From positions 1 through 43,019 of the forward strand of contig JAFOMG010000014.1 in the NCBI GenBank assembly GCA_017418975.1: a stretch of DNA of 43,019 nt, read 5' to 3'. Numbering within the stretch: the stretch's first letter is position 1; the number at the start of each line of letters is the position of its first letter. The notes under the pieces were generated by a model that saw only the letters and a program-made list of their open reading frames with translations, did not search any database and was not told the DNA's origin. A program made the position numbers and the translations under genes. Source of the DNA: Sphingomonas sp. Its GTDB lineage: Bacteria > Pseudomonadota > Alphaproteobacteria > Sphingomonadales > Sphingomonadaceae. Of the stretch, positions 23,547 to 33,287 are shown piece by piece.

Positions 23547-24872
23547 CTAACGCTGATTCGTAGCTTGCCGATCGATCTCGTTGCCATGCTGCGCGTGCGC
23601 CGTCTCGGTCAGACTGGTTCCCCCGCGGTCGGCAAGAACGGCCTCGGTAATCGATTTCGGTAGGGGCAGGGGGCGCTCGGTTCGTGATATGATCGGCAGC
23701 ACGATCAGGAAATGAGTAAAATAGTAGGCGGCCGCGATCTGGCTGACCATGACGTATATCGGCTCCGCCGGTGAGCCGCCGCAGTAGCCCAACACCAGCA
23801 CATCAACGACCAAAACCCAGAAGGCGATTCGGGCTTTTGGACGGAAATTGTTCGATCTGACCGGAGACGTATCTAGCCAGGGCAAGAAGAAAAGCAACAG
23901 GATCGAACCGGCCATCGCCAGCACACCCCAGAGTTTCGCCGGAAGAATGACATCAACCGTAAAGGCACGCAGAATCGCGTAAAAAGGCCAAAAGTACCAC
24001 TCTGGAACAATCTCGGGGGGCGTCGAGAGCGGGTTAGCTTCGATGTAGTTCTCAGCCGGGACGAAAAGGTTGGGTGAAAAGAAGGTGAGGGCGGCGAACA
24101 GCAATAGGAATATACCCACCCCCACAGCGTCCTTGGCGGTATAGTAGGGGTGGAACGGCACGGTATCCTGCTCGCCCTTCACCTCCACGCCTGTCGGGTT
24201 GTTTGAACCCGGAATATGCAACGCCCAGATGTGCAGGATGATGACGCCTGCGATCACGAACGGCAACAGATAGTGGAGCGAGAAGAAGCGATTCAGCGCT
24301 GCATTATCTGGAGCATAGCCGCCCAGCAGCCACACGCGCAGCGTCTCGCCCACGCCCGGTATTGCGGAGAAAAAGCCGGTGATTACCTGGGCCCCCCAAA
24401 AGCTCATCTGCCCCCACGGGAGCACATAGCCCATGAAGGCGGCGGCCATCATCAACATTAAAATCACCACTCCGAGCAGCCAAACCACTTCCCGGGGCGC
24501 CTTGTACGACCCGTAGTATAGGCCGCGGAAAAGGTGGATGTAGACAACCGCGAAAAAGAAACTGGCTCCCGCGGCATGGCAATAACGCAAAAGCCACCCT
24601 TGGTTGACGTCGCGCATGATGTGTTCGACAGAACCGAAAGCCTGCGCGGCCGAAGGCGTGTAGTGCATCGCCAGAACGACGCCGGTGATGATCTGGATCG
24701 CCAGCGCCAGTCCGGCCAGAACTCCGAAATTCCAGAAATAGTTCAGGTTTCGTGGCACGGGGTAACCCGCGCCGACCGCATTATACACCAGCCGCGGCAG
24801 GGGCAGCCTTTCATCAATCCAGCGCATCAGTGGCTGCTTGGGCTCATAATGACTGGCCCAGGGAAAGCTCAT
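23547..24872 (-). CDS. petB: cytochrome b of a bc1-type complex, without its usual partners
   Basis: This 441-aa membrane protein is a complete cytochrome b. The heme-ligating histidine pairs lie in helices reading AMHYTPSA...[20 protein letters not shown] and [22 protein letters not shown]. The quinol site motif PEWY is present ([18 protein letters not shown]), as is [12 protein letters not shown]. In a bc1 complex it passes electrons from quinol to heme b. The genes for the Rieske protein and cytochrome c1 do not flank it; the neighbours are Rap1a/DUF1259 genes and chrB. I start at ATG 24872 ([15 protein letters not shown]). The frame upstream is open but does not resemble the family. Confidence 0.93.
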   Translation of the reverse strand: MSFPWASHYEPKQPLMRWIDERLPLPRLVYNAVGAGYPVPRNLNYFWNFGVLAGLALAIQIITGVVLAMHYTPSAAQAFGSVEHIMRDVNQGWLLRYCHAAGASFFFAVVYIHLFRGLYYGSYKAPREVVWLLGVVILMLMMAAAFMGYVLPWGQMSFWGAQVITGFFSAIPGVGETLRVWLLGGYAPDNAALNRFFSLHYLLPFVIAGVIILHIWALHIPGSNNPTGVEVKGEQDTVPFHPYYTAKDAVGVGIFLLLFAALTFFSPNLFVPAENYIEANPLSTPPEIVPEWYFWPFYAILRAFTVDVILPAKLWGVLAMAGSILLLFFLPWLDTSPVRSNNFRPKARIAFWVLVVDVLVLGYCGGSPAEPIYVMVSQIAAAYYFTHFLIVLPIISRTERPLPLPKSITEAVLADRGGTSLTETAHAQHGNEIDRQATNQR

Positions 24873-24994
24873 CGTACGGCTCCTCGCCTTGCGCGACACA
24901 CGCGGTGACCGCGACCCGGTTTGCAGCGCGATACAACTGCTATATAGTACGGTCAATCGGCGTGTAGGTGTTTCACTAATCGCCACACTGTCCT

Positions 24995-25219
24995 ATGGGG
25001 ATCTGTGGCTTGACCATTCAAAAGCCTGGCCTTGCCGACTGGACGCGCGCGGTGGTGGAGCTATTGGCTATCGCGGTTGGGGGATGGGCATTCTTCACGA
25101 CTGAAGAACCAGTCCCGGCCACGCTGTTTTTGGGAGCAGGAGTTCTCGCCGGGGAACTGATAGGCCGAGCGGCTGAAAACTGGGTCAAGCGTCGACAGTC
25201 GCGCAGACCACAGCGCTGA
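24995..25219 (+). CDS. small membrane protein, 74 aa (uncertain)
   Basis: The frame encodes AVVELLAIAVGGWAFFTTEE and PVPATLFLGAGVLAGELIGR, two short hydrophobic segments, followed by a basic tail (NWVKRRQSRRPQR). The composition is that of a small inner-membrane protein. No good ribosome-binding site precedes the ATG. It lies in the gap between divergent cytochrome b and chrB, 53 bp before chrB and on the same strand. I do not recognise a family. Confidence 0.4.
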   Translation: MGICGLTIQKPGLADWTRAVVELLAIAVGGWAFFTTEEPVPATLFLGAGVLAGELIGRAAENWVKRRQSRRPQR

Positions 25220-25272
25220 GACCGTCGGAGGATGGTGAAAAGCACGGTTTTTGTGCGTAAAGTGGAGTTGCA

Positions 25273-26226
25273 ATGCCCTCACCAGATCCCAACCCTTGGC
25301 TCCTCCTAATTCCTCAGCTTCCGGCAAAACCGGCTTATCTGCGGGTCAAGGTGTGGCGCCGGCTTCAGGTAATCGGCGCGGCGCCGCTCAAAAATGCCGT
25401 GCATGCGCTGCCTAACCGCGACGACACGCGAGGCTTGTTTGAAGAACTGCATCGGGAGATTCTGGCCAACGACGGTGAAGCCCTGATCCTCGAAGCGCGG
25501 CTGGTCGGCGGTCTGGGCGACGCAGCCCTTCGCGGCATGTTTGATGCCGCGCGGGATGCTGACTATGAGGAACTAGCTCGCGAGGCTCGTGTGCTAGCGG
25601 CGGGTGACGAGGTCACTCCGGCGGACGTCGGGCGACTGCGGAAACGCCTGGATGACGTAACCGCGATTGATTTCTTCGGCGCACACGGGCGCCAGGTCGC
25701 CGAGGCGGCGATCGTCGAGCTCGACCGTCTGTCGCATCAACATCCGGACGTCAGCGGACCTGGCGCGCCGGAATTAACCTCGGCGGAACTCAAAGGGCGC
25801 ACATGGGTGACGCGCCGGCACGTCCACGTCGACCGTATCGCCTCGGCATGGTTGATCGGTCGCTTCATCGATCCGGCAGCGACGTTCAAATTTGTCGATG
25901 GCCGAAACTACGCTCCCGCTCCAGGCGAACTGCGGTTCGATATGTCCGGAGCCGAGTTCACGCACGAAGGAGACAGCTGCACTTTCGAAACTTTGGTGAC
26001 GCGGTCCGATCTTGAAGCCGATCGCGCGCTGCAGGCGATCGGCGAGATCGTACATGATCTCGACATCGGGGATGCCCGCTACAACCGTCCGGAAACGGCA
26101 GGTGTTCAAGCGCTAATTTACGGCATTTGTGCGGGCAATGAGGATGACGAGGACCGCATCGCGAAAGGATCACTGCTGCTCGATGGGCTGTACGCCACCT
26201 TCTCGCAGCAACGAAGCGAAGTCTGA
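25273..26226 (+). CDS. chrB: chromate resistance protein ChrB
   Basis: This 317-aa protein matches ChrB. The N-terminal domain begins WLLLIPQLPAKPAYLRVKVW then RRLQVIGAAPLKNAVHALPN, and the C-terminal domain has TWVTRRHVHVDRIASAWLIG then RFIDPAATFKFVDGR and DIGDARYNRPETAGVQALIY. ChrB is a chromate-sensing regulator needed for induction of chrA in known loci. GTGGAG lies a few nt before the ATG. Unlike compact chrBA operons, chrA lies 7 kb away and other metal genes lie between. A two-component regulator follows 109 bp downstream on the same strand. Confidence 0.95.
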   Translation: MPSPDPNPWLLLIPQLPAKPAYLRVKVWRRLQVIGAAPLKNAVHALPNRDDTRGLFEELHREILANDGEALILEARLVGGLGDAALRGMFDAARDADYEELAREARVLAAGDEVTPADVGRLRKRLDDVTAIDFFGAHGRQVAEAAIVELDRLSHQHPDVSGPGAPELTSAELKGRTWVTRRHVHVDRIASAWLIGRFIDPAATFKFVDGRNYAPAPGELRFDMSGAEFTHEGDSCTFETLVTRSDLEADRALQAIGEIVHDLDIGDARYNRPETAGVQALIYGICAGNEDDEDRIAKGSLLLDGLYATFSQQRSEV

Positions 26227-26335
26227 CCGCGCTCCCGGAGATCCGAGCGGTGGCGTGCGACAAGCAGACCGGCGGAGAGGCCTGGGCCTGAACCAGCATC
26301 AACCGTCCATGGCGAGAGGAGAACGAACCGGCGCC

Positions 26336-27004
26336 ATGCGGCTGCTGCTGATAGAGGATGACGCGGAAACCGGCAACGCCGTCGTCGCGGCGTTGCGCGC
26401 GCACGGTCACGCCGTCGATTGGGAGACCAACGGACAAGGCGGGCTCGATCGCGCCGCTACCGATGCTTACGCCTTGCTGGTCGTCGATCGCATGCTGCCC
26501 GGGATCGATGGACTCTCGCTCGTCGCCGAACTTCGCCAGCGACAAATCGCGGCTCCCGTGCTGATGCTCACCGCGCTCGGCTCGATCGAGCAACGGGTTG
26601 AAGGTCTCGAAGGGGGCGCTGACGACTATCTCGTCAAGCCCTTCGCGATCGCCGAGCTCCTGGCGCGCATCGAAGCGTTGCAGCGCCGCGCAGCCGGTCC
26701 GCCCAGCATCCTGTCGCTCGGCGATCTGACGCTCGACCGTCTCGCCCGCACGGTGCGGAGAGGCGACACGCCGATCGAGCTGATCCCGCGCGAGTTTCAG
26801 CTTCTCGAGCTCCTGATGCTCAACTCGCCCGCCGTGCTCACCCGCCTGATGCTATTGGAAACGGTGTGGAAGTTCCGGTTCGACCCCGGCAGAAACCTTG
26901 TCGAGAGCCATATCAGCCGGCTGCGGACCAAGATCGATCGGGGCGGCGATCCGCCCCTGATCCATACCGTGCGTGGAGAAGGCTATGCCGCTTGGAGTGA
27001 GTAG
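26336..27004 (+). CDS. OmpR-family response regulator
   Basis: This 222-aa protein has an N-terminal receiver domain (MRLLLIEDDAETGNAVVAAL, phospho-acceptor Asp51 in VVDRMLPGIDG, Lys in YLVKPF) and a C-terminal winged helix (IELIPREFQLLELLMLNSPA then NLVESHISRLRTKID and HTVRGEGYAA). It is a DNA-binding regulator of the QseB/CzcR type. I start at ATG 26336 because the receiver begins there; ATG 26309 is possible. It overlaps the kinase start by 20 nt, so the pair is coupled. Its place next to chrB suggests a link to metal response, but that is inference. Confidence 0.93.
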   Translation: MRLLLIEDDAETGNAVVAALRAHGHAVDWETNGQGGLDRAATDAYALLVVDRMLPGIDGLSLVAELRQRQIAAPVLMLTALGSIEQRVEGLEGGADDYLVKPFAIAELLARIEALQRRAAGPPSILSLGDLTLDRLARTVRRGDTPIELIPREFQLLELLMLNSPAVLTRLMLLETVWKFRFDPGRNLVESHISRLRTKIDRGGDPPLIHTVRGEGYAAWSE

Positions 27005-28382
27005 CCGGCTGCTGCGCTCGACGTTGGTCCGCGTCGTGGCGCTTAATGCGCTGCTGCTCGTCATCAGCATGGTCGCCGGCGCGCTCGGCGGCTGGCTCGC
27101 GACCCGCACGGTCGTCGAGCGACAGGCGCGGAGCCGCGTCGAGCTCGAGACACATGCGATCGCGCTCGAAGCGCAACGGGGAGGCTTGGATCGCGCGCTC
27201 GATATGATCCGCATCAGGGCGGAGCGGCCCGGGTCGCCCGAATATTATCTGATCGGGCCGGACGGCCGCAGGCTGATCGGCGACCTTCAAATCGTGCCGA
27301 AAGCGGCCGGTTGGCACTTTGTCGAGCAGCCTTCGCCGCAACCAGGCGTAGAGGGCGTGCATCTGCTGTCACTGACGCGGCGCCTTCCGGATGGCTCACT
27401 CCTTATCGTTGGGGAGGACATGGAGCGCAGCGACGCCATCCGCGACGCTGTTTTCGGGGCCATCCTGATCGCAGGCGGCATCGCGTTGGCGTTCGGTATC
27501 GTTGCCGGCCTCCTCGCCACCCGGCAGACCTTCCGGCAGATGCAGCGAATCAACGCGGCCGTCCGCGCGGTTGAGGGCGGCGATCTCTCGGCGCGGATCG
27601 GCGCGCCGGCCAACCCGCGCACCGATCTCGATCAGCTCGCGCTGGCGGTCGACCGGATGCTCGACCGGATTGACACGCTGGTCGCCACGATCCGCCGTGT
27701 GTCGGCCGAGGTCGCTCATGACCTACGAACGCCGCTCACGCGCGTGAGGCACGCGATCGAAACGGCGCTCGCGCAGCCTGACGACGAAAAGCGGACCGCG
27801 ACCTTGGCACAGGCGATGGCCGGGCTGGACGACGCGCTTCGTCTGTTCAGCGCGGTGCTGGATCTTGCCGAGATCGATGCCGGCAAGGCGCGTGCGCGGT
27901 TCGAGCCGCTCGACCTGGCGGAGATCGTGGACCGGGTGGTGGATGCCTACCGTGCCGAAATCGAGGCCTCCAGCCGCCACATCTCGGTGAGCTCGGCTCG
28001 AGCGGCAGTGGTCGCCGGCGACGCCGATCTGCTGGCGCGCGCTCTCGCCAACCTGATCGAGAACGCGCTCAAATACTCCCGTGACGAAGCTCGGATAGAC
28101 GTTTCGGTTTCCGAGCAGCCCGGCATGGTGACGATGGCGGTCGCGGACGACGGCCCTGGCGTGTCCGATGGCGAGGTCGCCGAGATGTTGCGCCCGTTCG
28201 GGCGCTTGGATCGAGCGCGGCGGGAATCCGGCAACGGTCTCGGCCTCGCGATCGCTGATGCCGTAGCTCGGCTGCACCGCGGAACGCTGGCGTTTGCGAG
28301 ACTCCAGCCGGGTTTGGCCGTTGAGATCAGATTACCGCGCGAACCGGCGGCGACAGCGGTCGCCGACGCTCGCTTGTCCTGA
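26985..28382 (+). CDS. sensor histidine kinase, QseC/CzcS-like
   Basis: This 465-aa inner-membrane kinase has two transmembrane segments (VALNALLLVISMVAGALGGW and AVFGAILIAGGIALAFGIVA) that frame a periplasmic sensor of about 120 aa. HAMP (RINAAVRAVEGGDLSARIGA), HisKA with His245 in EVAHDLRTPLTRVRHAIE, and an ATPase domain with N-box NLIENALKYS, G1 DDGPGV and G2 GNGLGLAIADAVARLH follow. It starts within the response-regulator gene. It is convergent with the TonB receptor downstream, with only 4 bp between the stops and no terminator seen. The signal is unknown. Confidence 0.93.
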   Translation: MPLGVSSRLLRSTLVRVVALNALLLVISMVAGALGGWLATRTVVERQARSRVELETHAIALEAQRGGLDRALDMIRIRAERPGSPEYYLIGPDGRRLIGDLQIVPKAAGWHFVEQPSPQPGVEGVHLLSLTRRLPDGSLLIVGEDMERSDAIRDAVFGAILIAGGIALAFGIVAGLLATRQTFRQMQRINAAVRAVEGGDLSARIGAPANPRTDLDQLALAVDRMLDRIDTLVATIRRVSAEVAHDLRTPLTRVRHAIETALAQPDDEKRTATLAQAMAGLDDALRLFSAVLDLAEIDAGKARARFEPLDLAEIVDRVVDAYRAEIEASSRHISVSSARAAVVAGDADLLARALANLIENALKYSRDEARIDVSVSEQPGMVTMAVADDGPGVSDGEVAEMLRPFGRLDRARRESGNGLGLAIADAVARLHRGTLAFARLQPGLAVEIRLPREPAATAVADARLS

Positions 28383-28386
28383 ACCG

Positions 28387-30837
28387 TTAGAACCTGACGG
28401 TTGCGGTAATCCCATACGTCCGCGGGTCCGCAGGTTGCCCGGCCACCAACCCGGTGTTGCCCGACTGCAGCGCGAGCAATTCGTAATAGTCATGGTCGAA
28501 CAGGTTGCGGACCCAGCCGAAGATGTTGAGCCGGTCGTCGGCAGTGCGAAATCCCAGCCGGACGTTTTCGACTGAATAGCCGTCGACGTCGGTGTAACGA
28601 GAGCGCGTCGCATTTGACGAGAACTTGCTGCGCGCCGTGCCGTCAAACCCGAAGTAGGCGTTGCCCGCGGTGCTGACCGGCAGCGTGTATTCGAAGGCGT
28701 AGCTGGCCGACCATTTCGAGACGCCGGGAAGCCAGCTGCCCGACGCGTCGCAAAAAGGCGGGCTGAACCCGCCCGGCGTGCCCGGCGCGCTCGGCGTGCC
28801 GACGATATTGCCGTTCGCATAGACCGGCAGCACGGTGCCGCCCGACAGTTCCGGCGGGCACGGAGCATCTGGAAACCGTATGTAGCGTGCGTCGGTGAAC
28901 GCGCCGTTGGCGTAGAGCGAGAACCTGTCGCTGGGCCTGAAGCTGAATTCGGCCTCAGCCCCGCGTGTGCGGACCTTGACCGCGTTGGCGAGATAGGCGA
29001 GCACGACACCGCCCGACTGGTTGTTCGTCACCGTCGTCTGGTAGTCCTTGATCTCGGTCCAGAACGCCGAAAGGTTGAGCGTCGCGCGACGATCGAAAAA
29101 TTGCGACTTCAGGCCGATCTCGAAATGATCGATCTTCTCCGGGCGCACGGTGACGGCGTTCAGCACCGGCGCCCCGTTCGACAGGGGAAGGCCGTTCATG
29201 TTGATGCCCGCCGATTTGAACCCGTGCGCAAAGGTGGCATAGCTCATAACCTCACGGGCGACGTCGTAAGACACCGTCAGATCATAGGCCAGGTTCCATG
29301 AGTCGAACTTCTCGGCGTAGGATTGCGGCGGCAGGGTATTGCGCTGATCGCTGTTGAGCGTGGTGCTGCCGCTGCCCGTCGTCACAGTCGCGGAATAGGC
29401 TCCGTCCTTCTTGTCATAATTCAGGCGCACGCCCGGCAGGATGCGCAGCCGGTCGGAGACTTTCCAGGTCAGCTGCCCGAATATCGCCGCGCTGACGCTC
29501 TTGTACCGGATGTCGTTTTCCGAACGCAGCCCGTCGAGGATCGCCGGGTTGCAGGCGTTCGCGGCCGGCGGATTGCATCCGCTCGACCCGGCGGGCACGT
29601 TGCCGGGATTGAGCAGCCAGCGGCTCGCTGCCGACCCCTGTTCCTGCGCGCCCTCGGTGCGGAAGCGCTGCCAGAAATAAAAGCCGCCAGCGACGAAATC
29701 GAAACGCTCGCCATCGTAGGCGTAGCGTACCTCCTGGGTGACCTGGCGGTGACGCGACGGGTTGCCCGAGAAGGTCGTGATCGGCAGCCCGGTGAAGTCG
29801 CGGTCGCTGGACGGCAGCCAGTTCCACAGCCGCCAGGCGATGATCGAGGTGAGCGTGCCGGATCCCAGCTTCCAATCGGCGATCAACGATATCCCGGCCG
29901 AGTCTTGCCCTGCCTTCAACTCCGCGTCGAGGTCGGTGAGACGGTCGAACGCATTGGTGCTGGGCGGCGCATAGTCGAACGCAGCCGCCAGTGCGGCATA
30001 CTGCCGGTTAAGCGAGCGCTGCGTCGCGCCGGTTCGCACATAGATCTGTGCGCCCGCTTCGGGCCGCTGTCGGCTGTAATCGCCGACCAGGCGTAGATCG
30101 AGATCGTCCGACGCGCGCCACAACAGCTGGCCGCGCAGGCTCAGATTGTCGCGCTCGTTGATCCAGCGCCGCGTCGCGACATTGTAGATGGTCCCGCGGC
30201 GCGATGTCGTCGAAAACGCGAAGCGGGCGGCCAGGTTTTCGGTCAACGGCCCGGAAACCGCACCCTTCGCCTGACGAAGTTCGAGATTGCCGAGCGATGC
30301 CTCGAGATAGGCTTCGGGCGTGAAGCTGGGCTTGCGAATGCCGACGTTGATCGCGCCGGCGGTCGTGTTCTTGCCGTAGAGCGTACCCTGCGGGCCGCGC
30401 AGCACCTCGACGCCCGCCACATCGAACAGGTCGGACACGGCCGTCGCGATTCGGCTGTAATAGACCTGGTCGATATAGATCCCGACGCCCTGTTCGAGGC
30501 CGTCGTTGGTCAGCCCGAGCGGCGCGCCCAGTCCGCGAATGTTGATCGCCGCGTTGCGCGAATTGGTGCCGTAATAGGTGAGCGACGGCTGAAGCTGGAC
30601 GAGCTGCGAGACATTCTGGCTGCCCGATTTCGCGATCACCGAATCGGTCAGGACCGACACCGCGATCGGCACATCCTGCACCGACTCCTCGCGGCGGCGA
30701 GCGGTGACGGTAATGTCATTTCCCGTCTGGTCGGCGGGAGTGGGGGCGTCTGCTACCGACGAGGGTGCGGTCTGCGCTGACACGCACACGGGCGATGCGG
30801 CCGAAACAAGCAGCAGTACGCGCAGTGCTGTGTTCAC
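28387..30837 (-). CDS. TonB-dependent receptor
   Basis: This 816-aa outer-membrane receptor of the type abundant in sphingomonads has a signal peptide (LRVLLLVSAASPVCVSAQ), a TonB box (NDITVTARRREESVQDVPIA), a plug with QLQPSLTYYGTN, INIRGLGAPLG and VEVLRGPQGTLYGKNTTAGA, and a barrel ending NIFGWVRNLFDHDYYELLAL then DPRTYGITATVRF with the terminal Phe. GTG 30837 has GGAGG 6 nt upstream. No transporter or hydrolase gene adjoins it, so the ligand is unknown. It is complete and convergent with the sensor kinase gene. Confidence 0.94.
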   Translation of the reverse strand: MNTALRVLLLVSAASPVCVSAQTAPSSVADAPTPADQTGNDITVTARRREESVQDVPIAVSVLTDSVIAKSGSQNVSQLVQLQPSLTYYGTNSRNAAINIRGLGAPLGLTNDGLEQGVGIYIDQVYYSRIATAVSDLFDVAGVEVLRGPQGTLYGKNTTAGAINVGIRKPSFTPEAYLEASLGNLELRQAKGAVSGPLTENLAARFAFSTTSRRGTIYNVATRRWINERDNLSLRGQLLWRASDDLDLRLVGDYSRQRPEAGAQIYVRTGATQRSLNRQYAALAAAFDYAPPSTNAFDRLTDLDAELKAGQDSAGISLIADWKLGSGTLTSIIAWRLWNWLPSSDRDFTGLPITTFSGNPSRHRQVTQEVRYAYDGERFDFVAGGFYFWQRFRTEGAQEQGSAASRWLLNPGNVPAGSSGCNPPAANACNPAILDGLRSENDIRYKSVSAAIFGQLTWKVSDRLRILPGVRLNYDKKDGAYSATVTTGSGSTTLNSDQRNTLPPQSYAEKFDSWNLAYDLTVSYDVAREVMSYATFAHGFKSAGINMNGLPLSNGAPVLNAVTVRPEKIDHFEIGLKSQFFDRRATLNLSAFWTEIKDYQTTVTNNQSGGVVLAYLANAVKVRTRGAEAEFSFRPSDRFSLYANGAFTDARYIRFPDAPCPPELSGGTVLPVYANGNIVGTPSAPGTPGGFSPPFCDASGSWLPGVSKWSASYAFEYTLPVSTAGNAYFGFDGTARSKFSSNATRSRYTDVDGYSVENVRLGFRTADDRLNIFGWVRNLFDHDYYELLALQSGNTGLVAGQPADPRTYGITATVRF

Positions 30838-31018
30838 CTTCCGCCTCCCATTCCTGCGTTATTGTCTATTGATTCAGTAGGAATTGGCGAGCAACTTAAA
30901 CTTGGTGCCTGACAACCTCGACTGACGGGCAACGCTTCAACTGACGGATTGAGAGAGGCGGTGTCATTCAGCGTCTGCCGGTCGTCCTCCGCGCATCGTC
31001 GAGCGTCACTTATTCGCT

Positions 31019-31945
31019 ATGTCCGCCTGTCTCGCTACCGGCGCGTTCCGCGATGAGCAGGTCAGCCGTGCCGTATTCGGCGAGGCGACGATCCGCGCTA
31101 CGCCGCGCCTCGCCGTCACGCTGGGCGGCCGTTACCAGTACGACCGCCAGGACCGCGAAGGCGCGCTCGGCCCCTTCGTGGTCGACTGCCGCCGCAGCTT
31201 CGACGCTTTCCTCCCGCGCGTAAGCGTCGCTTAGAGGTCGCGCCGGACGTCCGGGTCGGCGTGCTGGCGTCGCGCGGCTACAACCCCGGCGGCACCACCA
31301 TCTCCTTCGACACCGGCGCGCAGGACGTCTTCGGGGCGGAGCGGCTGTGGAACTACGAGCTGTTCCTGCGCGGGCGCACCCCGGACGGCCGGCTCTCCTT
31401 CAACGCCAACGCCTTTTTCGCCGACTATGAGGACGCGCAGCGCCCGACCACCACGCTCGGCCCCTCCGGGCTCCTCCAGACCGTGTTCGACGATGCGGAG
31501 GACGCCCGCGCCTACGGGCTGGAGCTTGAACTCGCCTTCCGGCCTTCGCCCCGCCTGTCGCTCCGCGGGGGCCTGGGCCTGCTAGAGACCGATCTCCGCC
31601 GCTTCTCCGTGTCGGCGGCAGGCGTTGAGGGTAACGATTTCCAGCGGTCGCCCGGCCTGACCGGCTTCCTCACCGCGAGCTGGACGCCCGTCGACCGCTT
31701 CACCCTTGACGCGCAAGGACGCTATGGCGGCGGCTACTACGGCGACGACGCCAACACCCGCGCCTTCCGCTCGGGCGACCTCGCCACGGTCGACGCAGGC
31801 GAGCTATCAGCTCGGCCCCGTCCGGCTTTTCGGCTTCGTCCGCAACCTCTTCGACGGGTTCCAGGTCACGCAGGTCTACTTTCCCGGTTTCGGCACGGTG
31901 AACGAGCCGCGACGCTACGGCGCTGGCGTCGAGGCGCGCTTCTGA
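31019..31945 (+). pseudogene. C-terminal remnant of a TonB-dependent receptor
   Basis: Barrel strands read AVTLGGRYQYDRQDREGALG up to LPRVSVA, then a one-base shift near 31229 leads to LEVAPDVRVGVLASRGYNPG. A second shift near 31800 leads to ASYQLGPVRLFGFVRNLFDG and the end GVEARF. The signal peptide, TonB box and plug are missing, so it is both truncated at the 5' side and frameshifted. The stop overlaps the start of the intact PepSY membrane gene, which shows that the ancestral receptor-PepSY pair had the same layout as at 18813-21934. Confidence 0.88.
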
Positions 31946-33096
31946 TGCCCGCGCGGCGGCTTCTCGCCCGGCTCCACGCCTGGATCGGGGCCGTCGCCGC
32001 GCCGGTCCTCCTCCTCGTCTGCCTGTCGGGCGCGGCGCTCGCCTTTGACGCGGAGCTGTTCCGGGCGCAGCATCCGTTCGTTCGGAGCGTCGACGGGGCC
32101 GCCGCCCGGGTCGCGGCGCCGCGCGTCGACGCTTGGCTCGCCGCCGCGAAGAGGGGTTATGGCCGCTCCTTCCAGCCGCTGGGCCTGTTCCTGCCCGACA
32201 GCCGCGTGGAGGTCGACACCGCCATGTTCTACGGCCTCCGCTCCGGCGCGGGCGGGCTTGAGGATACCGTGATCCTCGTCGTCGATCCCGCCACGGGCGC
32301 GTACCGCGGCGACTTCCTCTTGGACAGCGCCTGGGGCCACCAGCTCATCCACTTCCACCATCAGCTCTTTGCGGGCGAGGTCGGCGCGGCGATCGTCGCT
32401 CTGCTCGGCTTGCTGCTCGCCGCCTTTGCCGCGACCGGCCTTTACCTCTGGTGGCCGCGCCGAGGCTCCGCATGGCGCAAGGCGCGCCCGCCGCATTTGT
32501 CGGGCCGGCCGCTCGGTCGCTGGTACCGCATCCATGGCTGGATCGGCTTCTGGAGCGCGCTCCCCATCCTGTTCTTCGGCCTGACCGGCACGGCGGCGTC
32601 GCACTCCGGCTGGTTCGGCGGCCTGCTCGCGGGCCTGCCCTATGACGTTCCCGCCGCGCTCGCCCCCGCCTTCGCGAGCACCTGCGCCGGCCGCGTCACG
32701 ACCGACGAGGCCGTCGCCGCCGCGAGCGCCGCATTACCCGGCCAGCGGCTCGCGACGGTCGGACTTCCGGACGGAACCGACCCCTATCGCCTTACCTTCA
32801 AGACCGCATCCCCGTTCGACCATGTCGAGGGCGACACGCTCGCCTTCGTCCACGCGACCTGTCCGGGCGTCGTCCGACCCATAGATGCCCGCCAGCACGG
32901 TCCGCGCGCGGCCATCGGCCAGGCGATGCTCTCGCTCCACGCCGGCCGTAGTCTCGGCCGGGCGGGCGACCCGCTCGTAGTCTTCGCTGGCCTCGCCGCC
33001 GCGGTCCTCGCCGGCTCCGGCCTCTACATTTGGGTCGCCCGCCATCTCACCTGCCGGCGAACAAGGCATTCGGGCAGGACGATGGCCTTTGAGTAG
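31945..33096 (+). CDS. PepSY-associated transmembrane protein (copy 2)
   Basis: This 383-aa protein has hydrophobic segments near LHAWIGAVAAPVLLLVCLSG, AIVALLGLLLAAFAATGLYL, WIGFWSALPILFFGLTGTA and LVVFAGLAAAVLAGSGLYIW. It also has histidines by the membrane (RLHAWIG, HQLIHFHHQLF, RIHGWIG, MLSLHAGRSLG). It belongs to the same family as the 20870-21934 gene. The ATG at 31945 overlaps the TGA of the decayed receptor. With its receptor dead it may serve another siderophore system or be on the way to loss. The C-terminal tail (RRTRHSGRTMAFE) is basic. Confidence 0.88.
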   Translation: MPARRLLARLHAWIGAVAAPVLLLVCLSGAALAFDAELFRAQHPFVRSVDGAAARVAAPRVDAWLAAAKRGYGRSFQPLGLFLPDSRVEVDTAMFYGLRSGAGGLEDTVILVVDPATGAYRGDFLLDSAWGHQLIHFHHQLFAGEVGAAIVALLGLLLAAFAATGLYLWWPRRGSAWRKARPPHLSGRPLGRWYRIHGWIGFWSALPILFFGLTGTAASHSGWFGGLLAGLPYDVPAALAPAFASTCAGRVTTDEAVAAASAALPGQRLATVGLPDGTDPYRLTFKTASPFDHVEGDTLAFVHATCPGVVRPIDARQHGPRAAIGQAMLSLHAGRSLGRAGDPLVVFAGLAAAVLAGSGLYIWVARHLTCRRTRHSGRTMAFE

Positions 33097-33287
33097 CCCC
33101 CTGGCATTCTAGGCGGTCGGAAGTGGCGAACGCTGCGAGGGTTCGGCGAGGTCGTATTAACGCAAAGAGCTCTGCGCGCCGATCAGCGGGTAAGCCGGCC
33201 AAAGCGGGTCGTCCGCCGCGACTGCGTTCTTGCTCGCTCGCCGCTGTGCGCTACAGAGTCGGTATTTCGGGCAGGGGGAGGGTGCGC

